From Leishmania mexicana MHOM/GT/2001/U1103 (Eukaryota; Euglenozoa; Kinetoplastea; Trypanosomatida; Trypanosomatidae): a stretch of 64,000 nucleotides of DNA. Under the pieces are notes generated by a model. That model worked only from the letters and a program-made list of their open reading frames with translations, did not search any database and was not told where the DNA came from. How positions within the stretch are numbered: position 1 is the first letter of the stretch; each line of letters opens with the position of its first letter. The DNA lies in the NCBI RefSeq assembly GCF_000234665.1, contig NC_018336.1:351069-415068 (forward strand). Reading direction: 5' to 3'. The position numbers and the translations under genes are program-made. Positions 23,064 through 32,125 of the stretch are shown in pieces.

Positions 23064-23597
23064 ATGGGGTGCAGCACTTCCAAGAACAAGGAGGTCAGGC
23101 CTAACGAGAGGACAAGGGCCTCGGCAGCGACCGCAGACAGCCCGACTGACGCGCGTGCCAATGGCACTCGCACTCACAACCCCACTGTTGAAGCAGCGCC
23201 TCCGGCGCCTGCGGAGCCCAAGCAAAACGGTGCCGCGTCGCATGTGAGCAAGTCGCCTAGCAACCACTCAGTGGCGGCCCCGGTTGGTCGTGCGGCCGAC
23301 GCTAGCCATGACACGAAAAGCACCAAGGTGGATTTGACTGAGGTACCCGACAAGGCCCCGCGTCAAAACGGCGCTGGAGCGGGCGAGGGCGATGTGGACG
23401 AAAACGGCAACGCTGTTTTGCTGCCAAAGGGCGTTTGGGCCAAGACGGAGGGAACACCCTACTACTACTGCGCCGAGGAGAACCTATACTTCCACCCGCC
23501 TAGCTGCCAATTCTACGACCCTACAAACGAGATGTGGTACGACCCGGATAAGGATGAGTGGTACCGCGACGAAGGCTCGGATGTCGAGGCGGCTTAG
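23064..23597 (+). CDS. Small N-myristoylated/palmitoylated protein with OCRE-like aromatic repeats
   Basis: The protein has 177 residues and starts at the first ATG after the acceptor. It begins MGCSTSK: Gly2 with Ser/Thr in the following positions is a classic N-myristoylation signal, and Cys3 would allow palmitoylation, so stable attachment to the plasma or flagellar membrane is likely. Residues ~10-115 are disordered and Ala/Pro/Asn-rich. The C terminus (~128-172) is packed with aromatics and acidic residues in imperfect repeats (YYYCAEENLYFHPP, FYDPTNEMWYDPDKDEWY), resembling an OCRE (octamer repeat) domain, which binds proline-rich peptides in splicing proteins. The acylation signal is strong; the OCRE call is moderate. 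Its partners are unknown; it may be a membrane-tethered adaptor. Confidence 0.8.
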   Translation: MGCSTSKNKEVRPNERTRASAATADSPTDARANGTRTHNPTVEAAPPAPAEPKQNGAASHVSKSPSNHSVAAPVGRAADASHDTKSTKVDLTEVPDKAPRQNGAGAGEGDVDENGNAVLLPKGVWAKTEGTPYYYCAEENLYFHPPSCQFYDPTNEMWYDPDKDEWYRDEGSDVEAA

Positions 23598-23875
23598 ACG
23601 TGCGCGGTGGCCTTTTCTTTCGTTTGACAAGGTACACCGAGAAGAAAACGAACTAGTAGACTGTAGCTGATGTACGTGTGCAACGTTGAGCAAGCTTGTA
23701 GGGGCACTGCGATGGCACGGCTGTGTGTATGTGTGTATGAAGAGTACGGTCATTAAGAGGAGATGAAACGACACGTGCTTCTGTGATCTTCTCCCAGAAG
23801 TCTGGCGCTGCGACAGCAGCAAAGAGAAGGCCGTCTCTCGCACCAGGACGCGGCGTGTGAAGAAGTCTGGGCAGC

Positions 23876-24082
23876 ATGGGCGCGTGCATCAAAAGTAAGC
23901 GAAGACGCTCTCCTTCTGCCTGGGGAGCTCAATTGGGTAGAGAGAACAGGCAACCAGAAAACGGGATGGAAAACGTCGTCTGCCCCCTGAGACCGTTCCC
24001 TGCTCCACTCACCTGCCACCACCACCACCCCTCCTCCTCTTCCTCCATGTCACCACGGCTGTTGGGCGAACCACGGAGGTAG
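23876..24082 (+). CDS. Speculative 68-codon ORF with N-acylation-type start
   Basis: The ORF begins MGACIKSKRRRS: glycine at position 2, cysteine at 4 and a polybasic stretch, a pattern seen in dually anchored small proteins. A short pyrimidine tract with AG at 23796-23797 lies upstream and no ATG intervenes. Against it: codon use is not GC-ending, residue 6 is Lys rather than Ser/Thr, and the C-terminal part is His/Ser/Pro low complexity. It may simply be 3' UTR of the OCRE-like gene. Confidence 0.15.
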   Translation: MGACIKSKRRRSPSAWGAQLGRENRQPENGMENVVCPLRPFPAPLTCHHHHPSSSSSMSPRLLGEPRR

Positions 24083-24720
24083 GACGGAAGGGCCCGAAAG
24101 AGCGCTGCTTCACCTCGCCATGGCATCCTCCCTTCTTCCCTTTCAACGAGAGAGTAAGGCGGCTGCTCTTCTCACTGCTCTTCACAGTCAGAGGCGCATT
24201 TTTTTCTGTCTCTACTTTATGGGCACTTTTCTTTCCGTGTACATACTCGTCGCCGTGTCAAGCCGACTTAATCCTTGCACTAGGTCCGACGAGAGCGAGC
24301 GCTGGCGTGTCGGCGTTGGTCATTTTCCGTGTACGGGTTAGTCCGTAGCTACACACCTCGCCCATCAGCATCCTTTGTCTCTTCGCTTGGTTGTCCTCTC
24401 TGGTATTTTTTTTGGTGTCTCTCTCTCCCTGTCTCGGTAGGTTGAAGAATAAAGTGCAGTGCGTACCGGTACGTATTGGTGTTGGTGTATCGGTGTAGCT
24501 GTCGCCATGCACGTCGCTGTTGGCGCTCATGGCTCACTTCTACACCCCTACACTGTGCCCGCATGTTTACTGTCAGCGTGTCTGTTTCTGCGCGTGAGGG
24601 GGAGGGGGGCATGTATGCCGTTGAGTGTCTTCGTCTTTGAATGTACTAGAACTCCTTCCCCCCCCCGTTTCAAGTGTCGATTGGCGCAAGTCTCGCTGGT
24701 GTGCACGCGCGCATGCACAT

Positions 24721-24826
24721 GATATCTATATATATATACATATAGATATACATATATATATATATATATGTTTATCTATACATTATATATATATATATAT
24801 ATGCATCTATATATATATATCTATTC
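24721..24826. repeat. TA-rich microsatellite block
   Basis: About 105 bases of near-continuous TA repeats broken by CAT, GAT and GTT; one of the most AT-rich stretches of the window and able to extrude cruciforms. Confidence 0.9.
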
Positions 24827-26169
24827 AACGAATCTCCGGCCTTTATATGAGCGGGAACGAGAGAGACGAAACCATATGGCAAACCACCACATGAGCCCGC
24901 CCATCAAACAGCTTAGGGGACGTACACGCAGAAGCAGCAAAGCGAAGAAATGAAACACAAAAAAAGGGGGAGAACAAGGTGACAGAGAAGGAGCTGGCAA
25001 TGGGAAAAAGAATACGGTTTTATAGAGTTCAACACGCAAGCACGCCCACGAATGGAAATGTTCACGCGAAGAGGAAAACGACAACACCAAGACAGGTGGA
25101 TGCGCATCACCTCGTCTCTCCTCGGTGGGCTCGTGTTACAGGTGTGCCTGTGCGTGTCGTCGCCCACACACACACACACACGCACATGCATATACATACC
25201 TTTCCCCCGTCTCGTTCGTTTTCTCCGCCATTTCACCCCCGCTTCATTTTTTTTGTTGGTTGGTTTGGCTTTTATCAGTCTCTCTTCTCTTCCCTCTTCC
25301 GATGTTTCGTCACGGTGGTGGTGATGGTGGTGGGTGTCGGTGTTGGTGTTTGGTGCCGGTTGACGCACATGGTCAGGTTTGCCGCTGTCTTTTGTGTATG
25401 TATGTTTTTCGGCTGGTGCTCTTGCTCTTTTTCTTTCTTATCTATTCTGGGCGTGTGAATTAGCCCCCCTCCCCCTCCCACCCGCCAATCAATCCACCCA
25501 CTCCCACCCCTTCTGTTCCACTCGCTTCATTTTTTTTCTCGCTTGTTGTTGGTTGGTTTCGCTGGTGCTCTCTTGCTCCAAGAGAACCTGACAAAGGGAG
25601 GGCGGAAGGGGGGGGACAGGAGAGGGCAGGAAAGCAAATTGAAAGCGTACAAGGCAGTTGGAGGATAACGGTGAAACACACCCACAGGTCACCATACCTA
25701 AACACACACAAACACGCGCGAACCACCACCACCACCGTAAACAGACCTCCATGCACAGCAGGGGTGGTATGTGGGCTTTTTTGTGTACCCATTGTCTTTC
25801 TTGTAGCGCCACCTGATGCTCTGCTGTATCTTAGAAGTCAGTGATATGCGTGTGCGCGGAGGAACGAGCGAAAGTGCCAAGGGGAAGGAGAACATGGGGC
25901 GGAGAAGGGGGAGGTGCTGTTGATGCCGTGTGGGTAGTCACCTGCGCGTCGGAACGGAAGACACTCTTCTGGTACTCTAGCTCTTACTCATATCACGTCC
26001 CCCTCCTCGACTCTTCTGTCTCACGGCTCATTCACGCACACAAGTGTATGCATTCACCGACAAACCCTTCGCGCCTACCACCATTTTTTTCCGTTCCCCT
26101 GTCTTGCTCCCGCCCTTTCCAGTAGTCTTCTCGTTCATTCTCTCTCCTCGACAAGTTTGTTCCGCGTGC

Positions 26170-26190
26170 TATATATATATATATATATAC
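26170..26190. repeat. (AT)n microsatellite
   Basis: About ten uninterrupted AT units in non-coding sequence. Confidence 0.9.
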
Positions 26191-27378
26191 GTATCTATGT
26201 ATGTGTGCATGTGTGTGTTTACTTTCACGCCGAGGTCTCGTGGTGCGCTTTTTTGTGGGAGGGGAGGGAGTTGGACTTGAATGATGTGTGGTTCTTTGTG
26301 TCGTATTGGCGTGTGCGCCTGGTGGTAGTGTGACGAGCGCTGCGCTCGTGCCGTTCGCTTGTTGTTGTTCTGTTGTGGCCCCTCCCCTCCCCCTTCATCT
26401 TTGGTTGTCTGTCTTTTCTGGCCGTTGGTTTCCTGTACGAAGGTTCCTTTCATTGTCCCACCCGCTGTCGTTGTCTTGTGCATTTTCGTGTGCTTTTTAC
26501 CGTCCTCTGCGCTGCTCATGTGTTTCCTCGACGCCCGTTGTTATGAGCATGTGGTGTGGAAGGTTTGGGAAGGGGTGGCACACTGGATTCCCCGTCATGC
26601 GAAATCAGGAGGAGAGGTGCGCGAAGACAAAAGAACAGCAGCAGCGCGCACAATGGAAAGCAGTCGAACATTTCTTGCAACGTCGCCGTAGTCGTAGCGA
26701 GTGGGTGTCCCTGTGTAAAGCGCACATGCAAAGAACGTTCAAAATGCTAAAAGGAGTGAAAAGCACACACACACACAACGAATAGGCGGAGCGTCCAGCT
26801 CACCTTCACGCGCGATGTGAAGTGGGCGAGAACGGTGAAGATGGTGCGCTGGAGCAATTAGAGCACGTTTACACGGGTCACAGAATCGTGGCAGGCGGGG
26901 CGCATCTGATCGCTCTCTACTTTGGCCTGCAGCGCTACCCTTCTTCCCCGCCTACCGCTCTATGCATCTGTCTGTCGTCTAGCCACCTTGCTCTGCGACC
27001 GTGGACGGCTGGGATACCGCTAGCTGGCACTCACCTGAGAGCGCCCCTTCCGTCTGGTGCGTGCGCTGATTGAGCCCCCATTCTTCCGTGGTCTTCGGCA
27101 GCCTCGCAGCCGGCGACGCGAGCGTTTCGGTGGGCTTGCACGGCTACCTGCCTTCACCTCTATCTCCATATGTATGTTGATCTCCATGCAGGCTACAAGC
27201 TATCCAGCCGCTTCCTCCCCTCCCTTCCCTTCCTCCTCCCCCTCTCCGCGTGCCTTACGCAACCGTCGCAGAGCTCAAGGCGAGCACGCACATCAGTCCC
27301 TTCGCTTGCCGGATTCTCCGTTACACGGCTGCCACGCACCGCGGTGGAACCGAAAGGCAAAAAGAAGCACAGCCCATC

Positions 27379-28731
27379 ATGGACGGCGGTGACCTGGCCT
27401 TCTACGAGGACGCCGTGCTCCATTACGAGGAGGAGGAAGTGAAGGATAGCGCACCGCAGGCCACCCTCAAGTTGCTCGGTGACTTCCCGGAGCCCCTCAC
27501 CGAGCCTCAACGACGCGCTGTCCAGCGCCACGTCTCGCAGAAAGTCCGCGAGTACGAGGTGGTGCGGTACCAGGTGGCGGTTGTGGAGCGGGGGTATTTG
27601 GCGCTGCTGCGCCTCGTGAAGCGACTGCGACGGGAGGCGGCAGACCTTGCAGCGAGCCTCGCCGAGGGAGGAAACAAGACGGAGGCGTCGGCCTCCACGA
27701 CTGCTGTGTCCGTCCCACGAGCGCGTGCGACACTGCCCGCTGCCCCCACCGCTGCTGAGAAGCCAACGACTACAGTCGTCGCAGCGGAAACATCGGCCGC
27801 CGCCGCCACGAAGGAGGGAGCCACGGCCCCGAAGCGCCGCCCAGGCGGGTTGCTGCTTCGCTCCTCCGTCTTCAGCGGCCTCCAACGGGTGCTTCAGGCG
27901 GCGAAGACGGAGCAGCTCGATGAAAAGGCGGAGCAGCTGGCGAGGCAGCGTGAGAAGATCGCGCGCGAGTCCCGCCTTCACCTTGTCAGCCAGGACCTGG
28001 AGGCACAGGAAGCGCTGCTGGTGCCGCTGCAACGCAAGTACGCACGCGCCGTTTCCCTGGGCGCGGCCGCAGCAGAGGAGGTCACGCCGCTGTTGACGCT
28101 GCTGGAGGACATGTGGCGGCTCGAGGCGCTCTACCCCTCTCGCTTCTCCATGGCTGCCAGAGGCACACTGCAGCCCCTCCTAGGCGACGGCACATATGCA
28201 GAAGGGGAGGGTGACAAGGCGGAAGAGGAGTCGGTGGCCAGCACAGACGACGCCGTGGGTCGCGCGGCAGCGCACTCCGCAGCTGCCGTGCCATTTTTGG
28301 TGCCCTTCACCCCTGCTCAGTATACCGCCGACATCGAGGACCTCGTGCGTGCCCAAGTGGAAGTGGTGATCGACGAGTATCTAGCCTACCGCACCCGTAT
28401 GGACCCGGTGCTTTACCAGCTAGAGCACTCGCACCAGCTGGCCAAGGCAAAGAAAGTGGATCAGCTCATGGACGCCATCGGCATTGCTGGTGCGGAGACT
28501 GGCACAGAGGTGCTACCAATCGGCGGCGCAGCCGCCGTGCTGAAAGCTGAGCGCGCCGGTGTGTCGGTCAAGACGCTGCAGCACATGATGGACATCTCGT
28601 CCGATGACGAGGATGACGACCAGGCCGAGGCAGGCGTACCGATTGGCGGCGATGCTGCCGACGCGGACCGCCACGACAGAGAGCAGATTCAGACGGCGCT
28701 GACAGCGCTCGATGACTTCGAAGACGCCTAA
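27379..28731 (+). CDS. Conserved-type acidic helical protein of unknown function
   Basis: The protein has 450 residues; the ATG at 27379 (MDGGDLAFYEDAV) is the first after a probable acceptor AG at 27270-27271, and upstream in-frame codons include only a GTG start. I do not recognise a family. Codon bias is strongly coding. It is largely alpha-helical: a conserved-looking helical segment (LLGDFPEPLTEPQRRAVQR, ~residues 33-51, then EYEVVRYQVAVVERGYLALL), an Ala/Thr-rich linker (~100-150), charged heptad-like helices (~170-250), a region around an EVVIDEYLAYRTRMDPVLYQ segment (~325-350), and an acidic tail (SSDDEDDDQAEAG, ending DDFEDA). No membrane segment or signal peptide. It may be a subunit of a larger complex, but this is only a guess from composition. 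Confidence 0.8.
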   Translation: MDGGDLAFYEDAVLHYEEEEVKDSAPQATLKLLGDFPEPLTEPQRRAVQRHVSQKVREYEVVRYQVAVVERGYLALLRLVKRLRREAADLAASLAEGGNKTEASASTTAVSVPRARATLPAAPTAAEKPTTTVVAAETSAAAATKEGATAPKRRPGGLLLRSSVFSGLQRVLQAAKTEQLDEKAEQLARQREKIARESRLHLVSQDLEAQEALLVPLQRKYARAVSLGAAAAEEVTPLLTLLEDMWRLEALYPSRFSMAARGTLQPLLGDGTYAEGEGDKAEEESVASTDDAVGRAAAHSAAAVPFLVPFTPAQYTADIEDLVRAQVEVVIDEYLAYRTRMDPVLYQLEHSHQLAKAKKVDQLMDAIGIAGAETGTEVLPIGGAAAVLKAERAGVSVKTLQHMMDISSDDEDDDQAEAGVPIGGDAADADRHDREQIQTALTALDDFEDA

Positions 28732-29307
28732 AGAAGGATGCGCTTTGCGTGTGTACATGCGAGTGTGTAGCACGGAGCAACACGAAAAGAAAAAGGAAAG
28801 GTCGACAAGGCGTCACAAAGAGGCAGCGAAGCGGAGAGGCGCCGCGAAGAACTACGTGGTTGGGCTTCAGTTTCGCCCCCCCCCTCCCCCTATCACAGTT
28901 GAATAGGACGAGCCGGGGTGCTTACGTGGATGCACATCGATGCATTTGGTCTTGCTCGCGCATGTGAACATCGGCTCCTCGAGCTATGTTTCAGAGCATT
29001 TCCCTGGCCCACCTCACCCCTTCCTGGCCCTCGGCTGTCCCTACCACATTAGAGGGGGGGTGCGTCTCCTCCGCCACTGCATCACCATCTTTTCTCCCCG
29101 TTTTCATTGCGACTATTTGCCCGAAACTTTGCGGTGGTGGTAGGGACACACACACGTGCAAACAGACGCGCGCCCAGGTGGAGGCACCGCGCCCCAGACT
29201 TTTCTGCTCTTCCTTGCTGGCTCCTACACACGGCCCTCCCATCCTCCACACCGGCCAGCACGCGCTGTGGCATTCAAGAGTACATATATATACGTCGTTG
29301 ATCGATC
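28732..29307. other. Intergenic region before the hydrolase gene
   Basis: Nothing coding seen. An AG at 29257-29258 after a C/T-rich stretch (29211-29250) is a plausible trans-splice acceptor for ATG 29308, with no intervening ATG. Confidence 0.65.
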
Positions 29308-30594
29308 ATGATCCCGCGCAATGTCCCGTACGAGCAAAACCCACCGCCTCGCGACAACATCGTGACGGTCGTCATGCCTGGCATCACCTCCTCTCGCGCC
29401 CTGCTCTCCCGCTACACTGGTGGGGATCCGCTGACGGTGCTGTGCAACTGGTCTGATGTGGACCCCACAGACCCGCTGTACATCGCAGATGTGGGTAAGA
29501 ATCGGTTCACAGGGATGCCGCTTGCTCGGCGACTCCGGCGCGCTTTGCTGCAGTGGCGGAGAGTTGTCATGGGTTTGAAGAGTCACCGGTCATACAGTGA
29601 CGAAGAAGAGGTCCTTACAGAGGCGCGGCAGCAGACAGCGTCGGACGTGGTGCTTGGCGGCGTCAGCGATCTACAACAGCGTACGCGTGGCGCCGAAGAG
29701 AGGGACACTGCCGTCACGGTACAGGCGGCAGAGCTCGGCCTCATAGATCCCCCAGTGCTGTACAGAGCAACGTGTCGCATTGCTCCGCGGCTGCTACACG
29801 GTGTTCTTGCCTCGCCCGAGATGGCGGAGGTGCGGCACCGTGGGTGGTACCGCACCCTTAATCCCGTGCATTGGGGCCTCGTGGTGAAGGAGCTCATTGC
29901 GTGCTGGTGGCTCAGCGTGCGACCTTTTCAGTGGTGCTACTCGGAGCCAGGCAGGACGAACGTAGCGGGTGTGCGAGACCAGGCAGCCTTCACGCGTGAA
30001 GTGCGGCGTGGCGTGCGTCATCTGAAGGCGGAAATGGCAGCGGAAGCGCAAGGCGACCAGGCAGGCATTGAGGCACGGGAGAACACCTCAATGAGACGCA
30101 AAAGGAAGCGCCTGGTCCTCTATGGTCTCAGCCGTGGTGCCACGTCGTGCTTCTACTCAGCCATGAAGCTGTCGCAAGAGGAGGCCAGGCATGTGTCTCT
30201 CATACTTGTCGAGGCGCCGTTCGATACACTGGATCATGTTATCAATGCATCGTGTTGGATTCCGCGGCTCACGCGGTGGTTTGTGCGGTCGTTCAACGAC
30301 TGGCGCGGCACCCACGAGGAGGCGCTGGCATACGACTTTGACCCAACAAAAGTGCACTTGCGTTGCCCCATCGCCTTCGTGATGTCCGTCAAGGACACGC
30401 GTGTGCCCAATGAGTGCACACAGGCGCTGATCGACCGCGTGCGACGCGAGCTCGTCCCGCACGTCATACCCGCGGTAGAAGTGCTGGTGCTGAAGCACAG
30501 TGCACATGGCACTATGGCAGTCGGCCACAAGGAAGATCAGGACGCGTACGTTGCGTTTGTGGAGCGGCTCTACGACACATATTGCTCTTCGTGA
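29308..30594 (+). CDS. Alpha/beta hydrolase-fold protein (putative lipase/esterase)
   Basis: The protein has 428 residues. An early segment NIVTVVMPGITSSRALLSRY (residues 17-36) resembles the first strand and oxyanion-loop region. The nucleophile elbow is GLSRG within LVLYGLSRGATSCFYSA (serine at ~residue 275), the acid is probably Asp in VMSVKDTRVPN (~residue 362), and the histidine is in VLKHSAHGTMAVGH (~400-410). The order Ser-Asp-His with this spacing fits a catalytic triad of the alpha/beta hydrolase fold. Residues ~70-150 and ~220-260 are charged inserts, probably a cap region. There is no signal peptide; a hydrophobic, Trp-rich stretch (~190-212) might associate with membranes. Substrate cannot be predicted; acyl-ester or thioester hydrolysis is the usual chemistry. 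Confidence 0.8.
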   Translation: MIPRNVPYEQNPPPRDNIVTVVMPGITSSRALLSRYTGGDPLTVLCNWSDVDPTDPLYIADVGKNRFTGMPLARRLRRALLQWRRVVMGLKSHRSYSDEEEVLTEARQQTASDVVLGGVSDLQQRTRGAEERDTAVTVQAAELGLIDPPVLYRATCRIAPRLLHGVLASPEMAEVRHRGWYRTLNPVHWGLVVKELIACWWLSVRPFQWCYSEPGRTNVAGVRDQAAFTREVRRGVRHLKAEMAAEAQGDQAGIEARENTSMRRKRKRLVLYGLSRGATSCFYSAMKLSQEEARHVSLILVEAPFDTLDHVINASCWIPRLTRWFVRSFNDWRGTHEEALAYDFDPTKVHLRCPIAFVMSVKDTRVPNECTQALIDRVRRELVPHVIPAVEVLVLKHSAHGTMAVGHKEDQDAYVAFVERLYDTYCSS

Positions 30595-30722
30595 CACGGT
30601 CGACCCAGCTTCAATGGCGAGTGCACCATGAGACGAAAAGATGACTTGCAGAGAAGAGAGTTACGAGGTGCTTTGGGCCGTTCTCGCTGCCTCCATCCCC
30701 ACGAATATCTCCCTCTCTCCCC

Positions 30723-31310
30723 CATCCCCGATGAAGGTGGGACACGCCTCCGTATGTGGTAGTAAAGGTGTCAGCGCCACCACTCCGTGTGGAGAAGCCG
30801 AGCAGCCCCCCCCCCTTTACCTGCCAAATGATGAACCACTTCCGGTCATGAAAATGCCAAACACCTACGACATCGGGGGAGGTCAGAGCGATGTTTCCCT
30901 ACCGATGTTGGCGATGAGGCCCTGGATAGCGTGGAGTAAGAGCGGTCGGTGACCGTGAGCATGCTTGTGTCATCCCTGTGATAGACAGAGTGTGGGCGCG
31001 TCTCGAGCGTATCTCCCTCCGCCCCCCCCCCCGGGCCCTTCACACTGCCCACTGGTATGGTGGGGAGGCTGTGTGCCGCCTTGAGAAGGATGCAGCATGT
31101 AGCGACCGGCACGATGGCGAAGGCTGTAAGGAGGCAGGTGGATAGTGCTTGAGGCAGAGGCTGTTTTCGGATGTCTGTGTCGGCGCATAGCTTGGAGCGT
31201 GCGTGTCTGTGGCATGCTTCGCACCACGCTCATGGGGGTCTGTGGCAGAGCCTGGGGCGGTGGTAACGTGGCGTTCAACTCATGATGGCACAGAACGGGC
31301 ATGAAGAGCG
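30723..31310 (+). repeat. SIDER2-like degenerate retroposon copy C (diverged)
   Basis: Shares ordered landmarks with copies A and B: a shared cac(a)ctgcc(c)(a/g)ctggt block, a tgcttgag segment, tcggcgcat and the near-identical gtgcgtgtctgtggcatgct, then ggc(a)gagcctggggcggtgg. It is much more diverged and ends ...gcacagaacgggcatgaag, like the ends of copies B and D. Confidence 0.65.
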
Positions 31311-31929
31311 TATTTTCTCTATTTTTATCGCTGTGTCCGCAAGTAGCTTAATGATGCGCTTCCAGCGGCCATCTCAACATATATATATATATATATTGGG
31401 CATCCATATTGGAATAGGCGTCATACACCCCACATGCGGACACAAGCAACTGTATATTCTCACTTCCCTCCTTCGGTTTTCTCTGCCCCTTCACCTCGTG
31501 CCCGCGTTGTCATCGATTTTTTTTCACGGGTGTGGGTGTGGGTGCACGACTCATCCAATCACGAAGGAAAAAAGAAACGGAGAGAGATGCTGGAAACTCG
31601 CTCAGTGCGTGCGCGTGCGTGCACCAGCGTATAGTCTTTGTAGCGACGTAGAAGGGGCGTCGTGGACGGGCACAGACGCGGATGATTCCACGTCCCCATT
31701 CGATCTGCTGATCTTGCGTGAGGCGCGTGGTGTCTGCAGGCATGTGTAGGCATCAGTCAAAATGTGCGGGTGGTGACCACGTCAAACCCCTTCGCTGTCT
31801 CTCGCGACTCGCTATCGACTCCCTCTTTTTTTCGTTGTTTTGTTGCCCTGAGCGCCTCCACCGTGTATGTGTCACAAAGCAGGCAGCCACCACTATACCG
31901 CACACGGAAGCAGAGATCACAAGGAGCAC

Positions 31930-31977
31930 GGTTATTTTTTTTTTCGTCGCTCCTTGCGGTGCTCTGGGGTGTCACAG
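31930..31977 (+). promoter_or_regulatory. Putative trans-splice acceptor of the CLC mRNA
   Basis: A T-rich tract (31932-31950) is followed by AG at 31976-31977. The first ATG after it is 31981, which opens a uORF rather than the CLC frame. Confidence 0.45.
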
Positions 31978-31980
31978 CGG

Positions 31981-32112
31981 ATGAAAGCCAGCGGTGATTC
32001 GACGGAGCTCGCATCGACAGAGTCATCGGCAGACACGTCTAAGCACTGCTTAGAGTACCCAGCGTCAAAGTTAGAAAGCTCACAAATTGCTAGAAACTAT
32101 CGCTCGTCATAA
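31981..32112 (+). other. Candidate 43-codon upstream ORF before the CLC gene
   Basis: The ATG lies 3 nt after the putative splice acceptor and reads MKASGDSTELASTESSADTS... to a stop at 32110-32112, 13 nt before the CLC ATG and in another frame. It would be translated first if the 31977 acceptor is used, and could limit CLC expression. It depends entirely on the mapped acceptor. Confidence 0.4.
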
Positions 32113-32125
32113 CAGTGGCAAGAGC

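Larger units (their letters stand above)
23598..27378. other. 3.8 kb intergenic region, OCRE-like gene to acidic helical protein
   Basis: Mostly non-coding, with a TA-rich block at 24721-24826, a run of AT at 26170-26190 and purine/pyrimidine low complexity. A short candidate ORF at 23876-24082 is listed separately. A GC-richer stretch at ~26,830-27,160 has open frames but no ATG-initiated, codon-biased gene. Pyrimidine-rich sequence follows up to an AG at 27270-27271, the probable acceptor for the next gene. Confidence 0.65.
30595..32125. other. Intergenic region, hydrolase to CLC gene
   Basis: Contains a diverged SIDER2-like copy (~30723-31310), an AT run (31379-31396) and the probable 5' UTR of the CLC gene from the acceptor at 31977, including a 43-codon uORF. 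No other gene seen. Confidence 0.65.

Noticed and set aside
27057..27392. Possible protein frame beginning LVRALIEPPFFRGL
   Set aside because: An upstream in-frame TGA (27036-27038) and no early ATG; it dissolves into low complexity. It could be a relic but evidence is thin.
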